Shown: positions 25,611 through 37,956, counted from the first letter of the stretch. The stretch: 64,000 nt of DNA from Trichopria drosophilae (GCA_030407085.1 CM059582.1:14365501-14429500), one strand, 5' to 3'. Made by a program: numbers and translations. Notes: a model not told the origin generated them from the sequence alone.

Positions 25611-27733
25611 TGCGTCCATTTCTAACTGAGTAGTTATGGGTTCATTTTAATGCTTAGTGGTATACGAAGGGAATATTTTGTTCCTATAGTCTAATAATTA
25701 TCGTAGGCGATATTACATATATTCCTACGAATCGGCATAGCAATTGTGTAGGATAATGATATATTTTACATTAAAGCAGTATTATGCTTCCACAATGATC
25801 AAATACAATTGCTTGTACTGGAAACCAAACTAAAATAATTTTTTTGGTACTATAGCTTTAAAATCCATTTTGTAGTACCGAAAAATACTATTTGCAGCTG
25901 CGGTGTACTTATATTTACAAGCTTTTCTAGATTTTTCAAAATATTGCCTGCAATATTGCATCCGCCATTTTGGATTTTTAAAAACTGACACCGAATTCGT
26001 AACAAGCGACCTCTAAATCCTCTGAGTATTCTTTTTCACAAGCTTTGCTGGAATTATAGAATTATTTTCCGCCATATTTGATCCGCTATTTTAAATTTTA
26101 AAAAATCGGATATTTGATTTAATATAAACAACCTTCAAAATATAACAAACAATAATTAAAGGTTTATAGTAATTTCCGAATTTTTACGCAAATTCCGATA
26201 TAACGAAAAGGAAAGCATGAATAGTAGACTAACAAATATAAATCCTTAGTACATTCAAAATGCAAAAAAAATTGAATACTTCGTATAAATTGACAAAAAT
26301 AACTAAAATATGCCAGTTGGAAGGGGGCGTCATTATAAGCATCTAGAACTCTAATTTTCTAGAAAATCCGACATGATGGGACATTTCTGGCATCGGCATT
26401 GTTTGTAACTTGTATAATTTTTCATGAATTATAGAAAAGGTATGTGAATGCCAAACAAAATGTCTGTTATATGTAAATAAAATTCTGCTTATCAATTTTT
26501 ATAGTATCATTAGTCACATTATTAGTCAGTTATTTAATATATGCACTTTTTTTATAATGTAACTATACGTAAGTTAATAATCACTTAAATACTCATTGCA
26601 AATCCAATCTCAAATTATTAAGACGAATTATGAAATATTTCAGCTATATCATTATCAAAGGTACTCTAAAATAATTAACTACAATTTTGAAAGTGCTAAT
26701 TTCAATTTATAATTATATAAGTTACTAGGTTTTACTCCTTGAAAATGTTACACACATGGTATAATTATTTACCGATTGACACATTTGATTGGAGATCGTC
26801 TAGTAAATTTTCATTTCATTAATTAAACAAATTACATTGATTACCTTTAATTAACAATTTAAATTAATTAACGACTATGGAATCTAAGTACTAGTAGCTG
26901 CACTCTGCTAAAATTATTTATTACTTTTCGTCTATTTCTTGGGGTAGAAGGGAAAAACTTTTTCACATGTATGCTTGGTTTTTCAAAATGAAAAACCCTA
27001 TGCACAACTTGATATCAATGTATGCTTGCACTAATTTTCTTTAATTACGTCACTATTGGCTTTTAATCTGATGATCATACCCGAGACTCTTGGGCTATAA
27101 GGTTTAAATTAATATTTTCAAACTCTACGGAGAAAATCAACATCAATAATTCAGTTTAGTTGAACTATACAAGATATGTTTTGTAACTTTCTAACTGAAT
27201 GTATTGTTCATTCTCATTTCGCATTTCCCAGGTGATAAAGAACATCTGCGTACAAATTAGTTCTTAATGAATGTGCTAAGAGAAATAATGCCAATAGTTA
27301 TAATTAATATAAGCTCCTTATTAACTGCTAATTTAATAATGTATAGCTGTGCCTTTTTTATCCAATCCAAGAATATGAAAAAGTTTTACGAAATTTTTAT
27401 GTGAAGTTGTTCCTCATATAACAATATTATATTTGAAAGTTAACTAGAAAGTTAGTGTTACGTTCCCGTTTCGAATTAAGCACTATAATAGTTCAGTGGG
27501 GCGCACAAATATTTTTCCTCCGAATGACAAGTGTGTTAAACATTGAATCCATCAATACTGTTATAAAATTAAATAGATTTAAACTCAATCTCCTATTTTT
27601 GTTTATTTCATTTTCTCCCTTCCTATTAGCCAATTGGAAATTAAGTTTTCTTTTCCATGTAGGAATAGAATGCATATTCCACCAAAATTTTACCAGCTGT
27701 AATCCTTCTTCGTTTCGTATAAAATGCTAATTA
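25611..27733. other. intergenic; contains a dispersed repeat at 25961-26110
   Basis: AT-rich. Two adjacent copies of the CCGCCATxTTGGAT-type dispersed repeat lie at 25961-26030 and 26069-26110. Otherwise nothing was seen. Confidence 0.5.
25961..26110 (+). repeat. dispersed repeat, CCGCCATTTTGGAT/CGTAACAAGCGACC type
   Basis: The stretch TCCGCCATTTTGGATTTTTA, then GAATTCGTAACAAGCGACC, is shared in diverged form with 35159-35235 and 57510-57575, in the same order and orientation. Confidence 0.55.
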
Positions 27734-27819
27734 TATTTTCCAAGACGAACTTTACACTTTCAAGGACGAACTTTATATTTTCCAAGATGAACTGTTTATT
27801 TTCCAAGACGAACTGTCAA
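27734..27819 (+). repeat. ~22-bp minisatellite, four units (TTTTCCAAGACGAACTTTA)
   Basis: Four tandem imperfect copies of TTTTCCAAGACGAACTNTA are visible. Confidence 0.85.
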
Positions 27820-28377
27820 ATTACATAGCAATCGTTAAATCCATAAAATAGTTGCTACGAGAAGATTCAAATTTGAAATTTGAAAATTATTCATTCTAAT
27901 CATCATTAAACACAAAGTATAATTTAAATTAAATTTTGTGATATTTCATTAACACCGGTCTTCATTCCATAGTAAATATTACATAGTCTGCAGAGATATT
28001 CCAATGACGATCAGTCTTCATTTAAGCAGAACCTACCCTTACTTATAATTACAATGCTCTTCAAATCATTTTATACTGAAATCTTCAATCACACTGAAAT
28101 AAAGATTAAAGCAACAGACAAAGTAACCATACATAATAATAATAGAAAACTTTTATTGCGATCTGCAGCAAATTCAGTACATAACTTTTTTAATTAATAG
28201 TTAACTATCTCCAACATCCTTAATTTATGTATTACGTGTGAAAAGATTCAAACCGATTCCATATGAAATCTGCAGACAGAATAGGACCATGTCAACAATT
28301 TATGTAATTTTAAAATATGTTATTCTTTAATGATAATTAAAGGATACCTAGTTTGTGTTGCCCAAAAATTTTGTTCA
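27820..28377. other. intergenic, no feature seen
   Basis: AT-rich DNA between a minisatellite and a MITE. Confidence 0.55.
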
Positions 28378-28585
28378 TTTAGTGGCCGGGGAATAAAGTG
28401 CCGAAAATCAAAACCCCGAAAGGCTGAAATAACGATATTGCGTGAGTCCAAGGTGTTTTAATTTGTTTTCTTTTTGCCAAATTTTCACAAACAAAGTGAA
28501 GAAAATCACGCCGGAGCCATGCTATATCGAAATTTTGGCCTTTTAGTGTGTTGATTTTCGTAACTTTATTCCCTGGCCCATTTAG
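28378..28585. mobile_element. 198-bp MITE with ~55-bp terminal inverted repeats and TTTAG duplication
   Basis: The direct repeat TTTAG (28378-28382 and 28581-28585) flanks an element of 28383-28580. Its left end TGGCCGGGGAATAAAGTGCC pairs with its right end, whose reverse complement starts TGGGCCAGGGAATAAAGTTA. Similarity continues through CGAAAATCAA and AAAGGC. There is no coding capacity. Whether the duplication is 5 or 6 bp (ATTTAG) is ambiguous. Confidence 0.78.
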
Positions 28586-29081
28586 TTACAGCAAATTGAA
28601 TAAATTCTGTAAGTTTTGGAAAAAATTGAAAAACCGCGACCATTTCGTAACTAATGAATATAAGTTCACGATTTTATAACAGTTTATAAAGATCATCATA
28701 CTGAATTATGTGCCGCAGAGAAATTTCCAAAATTTTCAAAATTAACCCAATGGAGGTTATTAATCACTATGCCAATATTTTCTTCCAGATTTGTAGAGGG
28801 GTGAAGAAGATACCATGAATATTTCGAAATGGTTTTTGGCTTCCTTGAGCTAGAATAATTTTTTTTCCATAAAAACGTGTTTTGACAGAATATTCATTAT
28901 TAATAATCAATAATTTACCATGACTTATAATGTTTTGAGCCATCCAAAATTATATAAATAAGGTATTATTTATGTAGCATTATGTAAACACTGTTTATTT
29001 AAGAGTAGAAGAGAAATGTAGTACCAAGAATGATCTTCATCAACGATTCAGGCTGTCTTTACTGAGGACTAGTAAGTGCAG
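28586..29081. other. intergenic, no feature seen
   Basis: AT-rich DNA lying between two inverted-repeat elements. Confidence 0.55.
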
Positions 29082-29985
29082 TTAACCCTTTTCGTCCCGT
29101 AATTTGAACACAACTTTCAAAACTGTAACTTTTGTTCCAAACGCCGTTAGAAAAAAACGAAAATAAGTCAAAATCGATAGATTTGGACCTCATGTTTCAA
29201 CTGCCGTGGTCAGAATCAACCAGCGATTTCAAAGAAAAAAGATATGATCGTTTAAAAAAAAAGAGGACTGTTTTTTTCGATGTTTCTTCGCAAAAATTGC
29301 GCTTTTGACATTGAAAAGGGCAATGTTGACCATTGCAAAAGACACTAATCGCGTCTTTTTGCTCAGCCCCTTCTTCTCCCGTCGGTTTTTTTCTCAAAAG
29401 ACAAAATGATGGCTTCAATAAGGCGTCTGCCAGTTGTAATTTTGCATTTCGTCATTTTCAATACATAAGTACTGATACGGAAACTTCGAAAATTTAATGA
29501 AAATAACATAATAAATTCGGTAAAAGCCAATTGTATATTTAATTATAATTTCAGGTTATGAATGAATCACTATGAGATTAAGTATTCACAAAACTTTTTC
29601 ACCCTGATTTCAACCGTTACACGGTCAAATAATCGATGTTTATGCAAGAAGATGCAAAATTACATTTTGCAGATGCCATATTGAAGCCATCATTTTTTAT
29701 TTAAAAAAAAATCTGACGGAAGAAGAAGGGCTGAGCAAAAAGACGATATTAGTGCCTTTTGCAATGATCAGCATACCCCTTTTCAATGTAAAAAAACGCG
29801 ATTCATGCGAAGAAACGTCGAAAAAAAATGGTCATATCTTTTTTCTTTGAAATTACCGGCTGATTCAGGACATTTGAAAGAGAAGGTCCAAATCTACCGA
29901 TTTTGACTTATTTTAATTTTTTCTTACGGCGTTTTGAACAAAAGTTACGGCGTGTGTCCAAATTCCGGACTTTCCGGACGAAATG
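29082..29985. mobile_element. ~900-bp foldback element with ~340-360-bp arms
   Basis: The left arm (about 29086-29448) and right arm (about 29651-29985) are reverse complements with scattered mismatches. Matched landmarks include GTAACTTTTGTT, AAAACGCCGT, ATAAGTCAAAATCG, TTTCAAAGAAAAAAGATATG, TTTTTGCTCAGCCC and ATGATGGCTTCAATA. About 200 bp of unpaired sequence separates them. The left end reads TTAA|CCCTTTTCGTCC and the right end, inverted, CCATTTCGTCC. A TTAA is present only on the left, so a piggyBac-like origin is possible but unproven. Open frames inside the arms have no domain resemblance. Confidence 0.85.
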
Positions 29986-30432
29986 GAAAAATGATCAAAT
30001 TTTTTGTTATTACCGTGTATTGCCGAAGCGATGAAGCTAAAAGTTTTGCGGTAGCTTCTGATGATAAGAAACACGATACTGCTCATGCGTTATTGGAAAT
30101 GAATTAATTTCTTTAACAGGATTGATCTAAATACAAAAGTATTGGTTTAAAAATAGTCACTTTTCGAGAACTTTCCTTAATGGGAAGTTATTTTAATACC
30201 TTCATTATTAAAACATATTAAAAAATGTTAGAAACAGAGAAATCGGAGAGTAGGTCAGATCATTGGATAGTACGTTGCTTTTTTACCCGTATGTATTTTC
30301 TATTTTGTTTAGGTTGTAATTTGATGCATAATATATAATAGATTTATAATATGTATACCTGTATTATTTTTTGAGAAAGGTATCTTATTTTGTTGCTTTC
30401 TTTCTTCTAATTTCTTCTATCTACATAGCAAA

Positions 30433-30500
30433 GTAGTGGTTTAGGCGGTGTTATGCGAGAGACACGGGTTCGATCCCCGTCGGTACACGTTTTTTTTTTT
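30433..30500 (+). ncRNA. tRNA-like fragment with Pol III box B and T-run terminator (tRNA pseudogene or SINE head)
   Basis: ACGGG-TTCGATC-CCCGT at 30464-30480 is a perfect T arm with the invariant loop and box B GGTTCGATCCC. It is followed by CGGTACA (a 7-nt acceptor-like 3' strand) and a long T run from 30491. TAGTGGTTTAGG at 30434-30445 resembles box A. The A-B spacing is about 11 bp shorter than in a normal tRNA, and no 5' acceptor strand pairs with CGGTACA. It is therefore not a functional tRNA: a degraded tRNA or tRNA-derived SINE is likelier. Confidence 0.55.
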
Positions 30501-30639
30501 TTGTTTTTTTGGCAAGCGTTTTAAATGGTGCTAAATACCATAAGATATTGTCATATAAACTTATAATTCGTACAGTAATAAAAAAGCTAAATTGATTTAA
30601 AAATAAACAGAGCTTTTATAATTATCCAAAATCTGCTGG

Positions 30640-30790
30640 TAAATTTCTTTCTAAAAGATATTTTATCAAAAAATGCCTTATAGATATTTCTGTCATATCT
30701 GAATTTTTTGTGTAAGATTCTCAAGATATCTTTGACGGATTTAAGGTTACTTTTAGACATCTTCAAGACATCTTTTTGCTTATTCAGCAA
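30640..30790. repeat. AAGATATCTT/AGACATCTT word patch
   Basis: AAAGATATTTTAT, TAGATATTTC, AAGATATCTTTG, TAGACATCTTC and AAGACATCTTTT recur within 150 bp. The core word is self-complementary and the spacing irregular. Confidence 0.5.
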
Positions 30791-33400
30791 TTTCTGAAGT
30801 GAGCAGATGAAACCATTAACTTATTTTGGTTATATCTCTTAACAAGGATTAAAATAGTCCTAAATGTTAGGAAAACGTCAAAATTGTTCGGCAGTTTTGT
30901 AAATCACATTTTTTCCCATGTTTAAAACTCTATGATTAACGCATCTACTTAAATATTAATAACTACATTTTTATTTATTCTATTCATTTATCAACCAATA
31001 ATTAGGTGGACTTTCGGTATATACGTGAAAAATTATTTTCTCTAAAAATTACTATAATTTCGTGCAATAAATCTCACACGAACATATCATACATTTCACT
31101 ACTAATTAATGCGATTCTTTGGCAAAATAAATAAGGTGCGTCCGAATAAAAAAATGCATCAAATCAATCGAAATAACAGCAAATGGTACTGTTTGAGATG
31201 CTGAAGACGTCATGTTTATTTTTTTTACATCACCTGGTGGATTCCACTTGTTACATAAGACCTCCTATATCGCACGAACCGTTAGTAAATTGAATAACAA
31301 ATATTGGACGTTGATTGGATAAATGTAACACTAAAGATTCGGGTCATCGCACCCAAACATACCGAACATACGTCACGTGAGCTGTATTGTGTTCCGAACA
31401 AAAAGCGGTACAAGAGCAACGGTACAGTAACGATTCATTTTACGGCTGGCCTCGCGCAGGATTCAAATTCTTTATCACACTTGGATTTAATCCTATCTGC
31501 TTTCGTAATATTTATTTCATAATACAAATGTTTCATTCGTAATTCGTCACTCGAGCGTATACTCATTTATTATTTTCCTGCATCACGCAATGCAGTGTTT
31601 TGAACGTGGCCGACTGAACGATGTACCGTACAAGAAACTTGTGAAATCACAGATGATTCTTACATAGGCACGTGAGCGGTTTTTTTAAAACTTTTTTTAG
31701 GAGCTGCAAATTGAAATCGATTCGTTTAAATCGTGTTGGACGGAGTAAATGTAAACTTATGTAATATCAAGTGTTGAATTGTAAGATATACGATTGGAAG
31801 CTGATCATGTTTCAATTAATAAATTTGCTTATTTTTATATGTACAAAGGATTACGTAAATTAATTCGGCTTATGTCAGGCTAATGGGACAATTAAAATTG
31901 TTTATGGCATCTTTAGGGCCACTTGGAACTTTCCTCAAGTGTTAAACAAAGATGTTAATATTCAACAGCCACCTTGCCCTCCCTGTGGATGCCCTTGTTA
32001 ATATTGCGATTTATACATTTTTGTTAACCAAATTAATTTCTTAATAATATTAACGTTTTTTAATTTCTGTACAGAGTGGGAAAATGTAAGAAATTATTAT
32101 GTAAAACATCGCCTTAATGCCAACAGTTGTCGTTATACAAGGATCGTTTGAACCATTTCCTTCTTGTTATTTTCAAAATACATGGATCTTATAAAAACAT
32201 CACCACAAAATGCTTTATAATCAAGTAAAAATTAATAAAATCATAAAAAATAAAAAGGTAAAAATATAAAATATCGATTTATTTCATGTTCAATATCTGC
32301 ATATTTATTGGTTTACTGATAACTAATTTGTAATCAGGTTTTCATAATTCCAATCATCGGCAAACTACTATTACGAAAATCTTATCACAAATTCGTAAGG
32401 CAACCCCAAAAAATGCAAATATTGAAATCACAAAAATTGCTGGCTATTTGATACCCTACGACAATAATTTTTGTTCTCCCATCTTGTATATCGAAAAACG
32501 AATACCAAATTCGAAATCGGCAACGCAAAATCCCCCGAGTAATGAGTTTTGTTCAAATAAAATTATTTCCGTCTATGATTTAGGGCAATTTTGAAATACG
32601 CACAAATATGCCGCCGAATCAGATAGAATTGATTGAATGAAAATTATAATATTTTTTAAATATTCTTATCGCTATTCTAAAGAGCGAGCTTCAAACAATA
32701 ACATGCATAACCTTACGATTTTTTTTATTTATTTTATAACAGAAATTAACTCCAGAAATTAAGTCCAGATAAGATGAAAGTATACATTTGGCGGATAATG
32801 GGTTAGGCAAATAAGTAATATTATACTAAACTTAATAAATATTTAAATATTCGGACTTTAAGTCTTGAGTACAGATCGAATAGAAGTTAATATTCTACGT
32901 ATAAAGTTATAGGTTGTTAAAGTAACATTGGTTCAAAGGATATTAAATTTTAAACTAAGAAAAGTCTCCCAAATTGGTTAACCTTTAATCAATGTGAAAC
33001 TTGCTTTAAAGAAATGCGATCTTTACATATTATCTAATTTCAATCGCGTATTCAATATGACCTTTAAGGCTAAGCTTTTGTAATTTGCATCTAATAAATT
33101 CGTACACACGTAGACGGTTGGGATATCTTTAAAACGAATATCAAATCGCACTACTATATTTGATGCTTAGTTCAGAGAAGAAAATACCATTGAAAATTAC
33201 CTACCAGTATTATACTAAATCAGAACAAAATACCTTGGAAATCGATCTTAAAGCTGATGTAATAAAATAGTGATGAATTGTGCGGAAAGTAACGTAATCA
33301 TATGTGTTGCGTTCCTGTGCAACCACAAAAGGTCACCAACTGTAGATGTCGAATAGTCTAGATTTAATAGACAATAGTAGAAGATTTCAAATAGCTCCAC
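30791..33400. other. intergenic, no clear feature
   Basis: AT-rich. A 72-codon open frame at 31304-31522 is somewhat GC-richer but unrecognised. At 32800 a GGATAATGGGTTA stretch resembles the TTAACCC-type repeat end in reverse. Confidence 0.5.
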
Positions 33401-33404
33401 GTCT

Positions 33405-33660
33405 TTAATTCACATGACAACTAATCACACGACAATTGATCGCACGACAAAATATCACATGGACAAATAACCGTAAAAAAAATATCGCTGCGACAAAAAA
33501 CCAGCCCCAAAAAATGTATATACTTGGAAATTCTTGTCAGTCTTTTGTCGCTGCTATTTTGATGTTAGGACATTTTGCCCTGATTTAGCGCCGGATGTTT
33601 TGAGTCCGCCGTTTTAACGTCAGACTATTTGATCCTGGTTATTGTCGCGAGAAGTATTTT
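33405..33660. repeat. two-sided word array (ACGACAA on the left, TTTTGTCG and related words on the right)
   Basis: The left part carries ATGACAA, ACGACAA, ACGACAA, GGACAAA and GCGACAAAAAACCAGCCCC at 14-30-bp spacing. The right part carries TTTTGTCGCTGC, TTTTGATGTTAGGACA, TTTTGCCCTGAT, TTTTGAGTCCGCC and TTATTGTCGCGAG. The two-sided layout resembles the CCGACA hairpin elements at 52-55 kb, but no clean termini were found. Confidence 0.45.
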
Positions 33661-33719
33661 AGATGAAAATTCGTACAGTAAAATGGTGGAGACGGAGAAA
33701 CGGGAAAATCACGAAACTA

Positions 33720-33815
33720 ACGAAACCTAACCAGCCAGAATTCTGCACACCCCTAATAATGCCTAAAACCACATGCGTGTCTTAAAGCTAACCTAACCTA
33801 ATCAGTTAGAACTCC
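33720..33815. repeat. short CCTAAC/AACCT runs
   Basis: AACCTAACCAGCCAGAATTC, then CTAACCTAACCTAATCAGTT, form a rough direct repeat. Similar CCTAA runs occur near 11345 and 23133. They recall the insect telomere motif but are only two to three units long. Confidence 0.5.
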
Positions 33816-33838
33816 GCTTACTCGAAATATTTAAATGC

Positions 33839-34340
33839 GTGATATTTTCGCATTGTGATAATTTGACATATGATCAAATGTGGTGGATAGTTTCTTGTTC
33901 GTATCTGTTTTCGGTTTGGTCTAGTCGGAGTAGTTTCTGGTGTATTCCGGTTTTAACATCGCGGAAGTTCTCGTCCCGGTTCCATGGTCCCTACGTGATT
34001 GCACCGAAGTTCGACGATTATGGGGGTCGTCCGCCTAAGATCGTCTTCGTGACCATTTTTGGGACCTAGGTTAGAACGAGACCGTTCTGTAGTGCGGGTC
34101 GCCCACTGTCAAGTAAGCACCTGCGAGCATGATAGTGCTCTTGTATTCGAATTCACAGTGGTTGGACGGTTCGGTGAGTGGTCCTTTGCTTTGAAATGCT
34201 GCTTCCATTCATTCAAATTTGTCATGAATTTCTCTGACGATCGAAAGTCTCCGCAAATCAATTGCCCCAATTCTAACTTTGTAATTCCGTTCTCAAGCAT
34301 CAAAGTAAGGAATTCTGACCCTAGCCACAGTTGAAATGCC
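33839..34340 (+). other. GC-richer island with unassigned open frames
   Basis: Two overlapping frames (33839-34069 and 34059-34334) are open in sequence richer in CpG than its neighbours. The first contains SRKFSSRFHGPYVI, which loosely recalls the RF-GPY-V stretch at the C-terminal end of LTR-retrotransposon integrases. The rest does not support that clearly. The likeliest reading is a decayed element or non-coding island. Confidence 0.3.
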
Positions 34341-37300
34341 CTATTTTAGTAAAAAATAGCTGAATTACAACCTAAAATATGACTTCTAAGTCAAAATGTA
34401 TTTGAGGTCTATTTGATGGGTTAATTTAACCAAATAATGATTTCAAAAATTTTCATAGTCAAAGTTATATGAGGTAAGTCTGAAAGTAAAATTAATCAAA
34501 TTTCGACTTATAAAATTGCTCTGACGGTTTTTAACGAATATATTAAATTTTAGTACATAAATTACCAAATATGAAAGTAAAAGTTCAGTGGTTTTGAAAT
34601 GAAAATTAGGTTCTGCTTGAAAATGAATATGCCTTTCCTACATTTCTTATTTTGAACTTGAAAGTATGAAGGCTTTGCTGCGATCCAGCAAGCACTTTCA
34701 GAGTGCTGCAAACTGTTTGCGACAGTAAATTTACCTATTGCAAGACAGCAAGCACTAGCAGTAGTGTTCGAAAATACCTGCAACAGCAAAAATTAATGTT
34801 AAAATGCAGAATCTTTAATGCTCCTCTAAGGTCTGGGTCGAAGTAACAATAGCTTAAAAGTCATGTACACAAATTAGAATCGCATTAAAAATAATTTAAT
34901 TGAATATTCATCGATTTTACTGGAACTTTGAACTTTGGACAAGCCAAATATATAACTTTGGATAGACATAGAATTTAGGGTGGTATAACTTAGGGCGGGG
35001 CATACTGTAGTTTCGACCAATTTTGCTGCTTGGGTTATTTATTGCCAAATAAATTCGTGATATTAACAAGTAAAATGCGTTTTGTCTTTTCTCGATCTTC
35101 GCTCAGTCGCAAACAAATACCCAGTTTCATCCAGATTATGTGTTTTTTCGTAATACGACGCCGTCATATTGGATCCGTTTTTTGAATTTTTAAAATTCGG
35201 TAACGGATTCTTAATCAGCAACCCCGAAAACCTATATTATATACTTTTACGGAAATACGTTAAGTAAGAAATTTCAGCTCATTCGCGTGTAAAGAAAAAT
35301 GTACGGCTCAAACATTTTTTTTTAATGTGGATGTATGGATTATATAGATCCAATTATACGTGGAATAGTTTTCATATAGTTGAGGGTCACGAGGAAAAGA
35401 ATTAAAAAGTTTAGTCAAAACAGTCAAATGTTACGAGTCCCTAATTTAAAAAAAATGAAAAATTGCGTTTTTGAGGGTTTTTTTTTGTAATTGTATAACA
35501 ATTTGCAAAAGTGTGATTTGAAGAGTTGTACTCGACGATAATGTTTCCAAAAATTCGAAACAAAATTTTGGTAAGCCACTAAAAATTCCCAAAAATTGCA
35601 AAAATTGCCGTTTTCTAACAATTTATCCGAATGTTACAAAAGTTCCTGCTACGATGAGCTCTTCTGAATCTCAGATTGGGATTCTGCATTAAAAAATCTA
35701 CAGGAATCACATCCTTTTTTTTGTAACAAACTCGATTGAAACTTTGCAGGCCTGTGTAATTATATTTAGCACTAAAATTTTAAATGATAAGTCTACCGGA
35801 AACAATCTATTTATTTCTAATAAAGACTGTACATACAATGTTTATAAATACAATGCCAAATTTGCGGTATATTGAGCTAGAAATTGATCGGAGATCACAT
35901 AGGAAGAATGAGTAAAAACATTACGCATATATGCAAATTTAGTGAAAAATTTCTACATTTTTAAAACTCACATAACTCGGTCAATTTTCATCCGTTTTAA
36001 TTTGTAGCAGAATTATATTTAGTTTCAAGCTATTAATCAGAAAAAGTCCTCAAGATGGAATAATATCGGAAAATCGGCGTCAAAGTTAAAAAAAGTGAAA
36101 AAAAAAAACGAAAAATCGACAATACTCAAATGCAGTATTATCAGGTTTCATTTCATAAAAATAAGGCGTGTTTCGAAATTAAAAAAATGTCTTCAATCGA
36201 ATAAAAATTAGAGCAGTTATGAGTGATTTTCACATGAACCTGATTAAAAACTGTTTTTTTGCTATAAAACGAGATTTTGGGGGTGTATTGAAAATATATC
36301 ATACTATTTTTCACACGTTCACATGTACAACTTGTGCCTATAAAAGTGAGTGCAGATTTTTCTTTTGTAACATTGTGTAATTCAATAAAGCGATTCATTA
36401 CTACGGAATGATAAAAACAAAGTTTTTCGAAAACTCGAGTAAAATTGTTGAAAATTTTAACACTTCGAATTAGAATTATTTCTGCAGCAGTATTTTTTTA
36501 ATATAATCAGAAAAGAGACCTCAGTCATATATTAAATGCCATAAAAAAAATTTTTACTACATTAGCAAAAATTACTCATGATAATTTTTCTATGAATAAT
36601 AATTATCAGGTTGGATAAACATTTCTGAATTTACGTTCTATTTACTGTTTAATCCTGCTTACTAAATCGTCTAATTTGTATTGTTTTCTGGTACTTTTTC
36701 TCAGTTTGACGACAAAAGCTGAAAGATATTCTATAGAAATATTTTTTAGATGTCTTTAATTAATACGTTTTTGAGTTATGTAAAGTTTATTATTTTCTTT
36801 CATTAATGAAAGTAATAACAATCACAAAACTAAATATAATATTCAATAACCTTAACTAATATTTATTAAATTTATTTTAATAACCGCTAGTAAATGTATA
36901 TCTGAAATATGGAAAATTTTTTTTTATAGTCTATCAAATTTACGAAATTAGGAAACATTTATTAAAAATAAAAAAAATACTTTTTTATTTCAAGCAACTA
37001 TTTTACTTGAAGCTACTCAAAATATTTTGATCTACACAAATTGTTTTGACTCTACTATAATTGCATTTGTTGCACAGGAAACCCTATTTGTTAAATCGTC
37101 CTACGGAAAAAGTGGAAAAAAGTATAGGGAATCTAGAAAGTATGATAAAAAATTGTACAATCTTGGGATGTTTGAAAAAATTGCCATACTTGACGATAGA
37201 TGTTTAAAATTTGATCAATTAAAGTACATGCTCAGAAATCTGTATTAGATTTTTTAAAAATTGACTACCAATATTCCGTTAAACAATTTTAAAAGAAAAA

Positions 37301-37650
37301 AACAGTGTTTAAATGCTTTCATCATCATTAACGAAGATGTTGCAAACATAAACGAAAATAAAAACCATCTAAATGATATATTACACTAGCGATATGGAAA
37401 AACTACTTGTTGAAAGTGATAAATTGATCATCATCAATATCGCGATCAGTATCATTCACGAGCAGTGTAATAGCATAATCACACGTATAGTCATCGTCAT
37501 TACACCAAGTGCTGTGATCAACATGATTAAGTACTACCTCATGATTCTGCTTTATATCCAGATCTCATTTTCCATTAACCTACCAATATTTTGATGATTT
37601 CATTTTTTCTCATGAATTTCAAATATGAAATACACCAACCAATTTCTCTG
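34341..37650. other. long AT-rich intergenic stretch
   Basis: No gene seen. A dispersed-repeat copy at 35159-35235 is listed separately. Confidence 0.5.
35159..35235 (+). repeat. dispersed repeat, CCATATTGGAT/CGTAATCAGCGACC type
   Basis: CGTCATATTGGATCCG, then TTTTTAAAATTCGG, then GGATTCTTAATCAGCAACCC, matches the 25.96-kb and 57.5-kb copies in order. Confidence 0.55.
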
Positions 37651-37659
37651 GTATAGGCA

Positions 37660-37956
37660 GTGAGAGGTAAATTTCATTTTGTGCAAGGTGTCGACCCCTT
37701 GCGGCTTATATGTAAACTAGAAAAGAAGGGATCTTCCGTGCAGATTACTGGCAACTCACTGGGTACCAGATACCTGTACCAGGTATGCAACTCTGGTGTA
37801 CCATGCGCATTTATGGAGGCAACTGCAGAAACCAAATGGATGGATCTGCCGATTGTCTCAGATCGCGCTACTGCACTTTTCTCGTGGTATCCTTTTTTCG
37901 TCGGTAATACCGACATTACGACGGCAGCACCTGCTACCTCTTACCAACAAATGTAG
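37660..37956 (+). other. GC-richer island with an unassigned 98-codon frame
   Basis: The frame runs from a GTG after an in-frame TAG to TAG at 37954-37956 and contains GVDPLRLICKLEKKG and NSGVPCAFMEATAETKWMDL. The opposite strand is also open (37674-37916), which weakens the coding case. GC content is distinctly above the surrounding DNA, and GGTACC-like words recur (GGGTACCAGATACCTGTACC). I recognise no family. It might be an old exon or a piece of an element. Confidence 0.25.

Noticed and set aside
29197..29418. Minus-strand frame of 73 codons
   Set aside because: It lies inside one arm of the foldback element and is not kept open in the other arm.
30414..30487. Functional tRNA gene
   Set aside because: There is no 5' acceptor strand pairing with CGGTACA, and box A-B spacing is too short.
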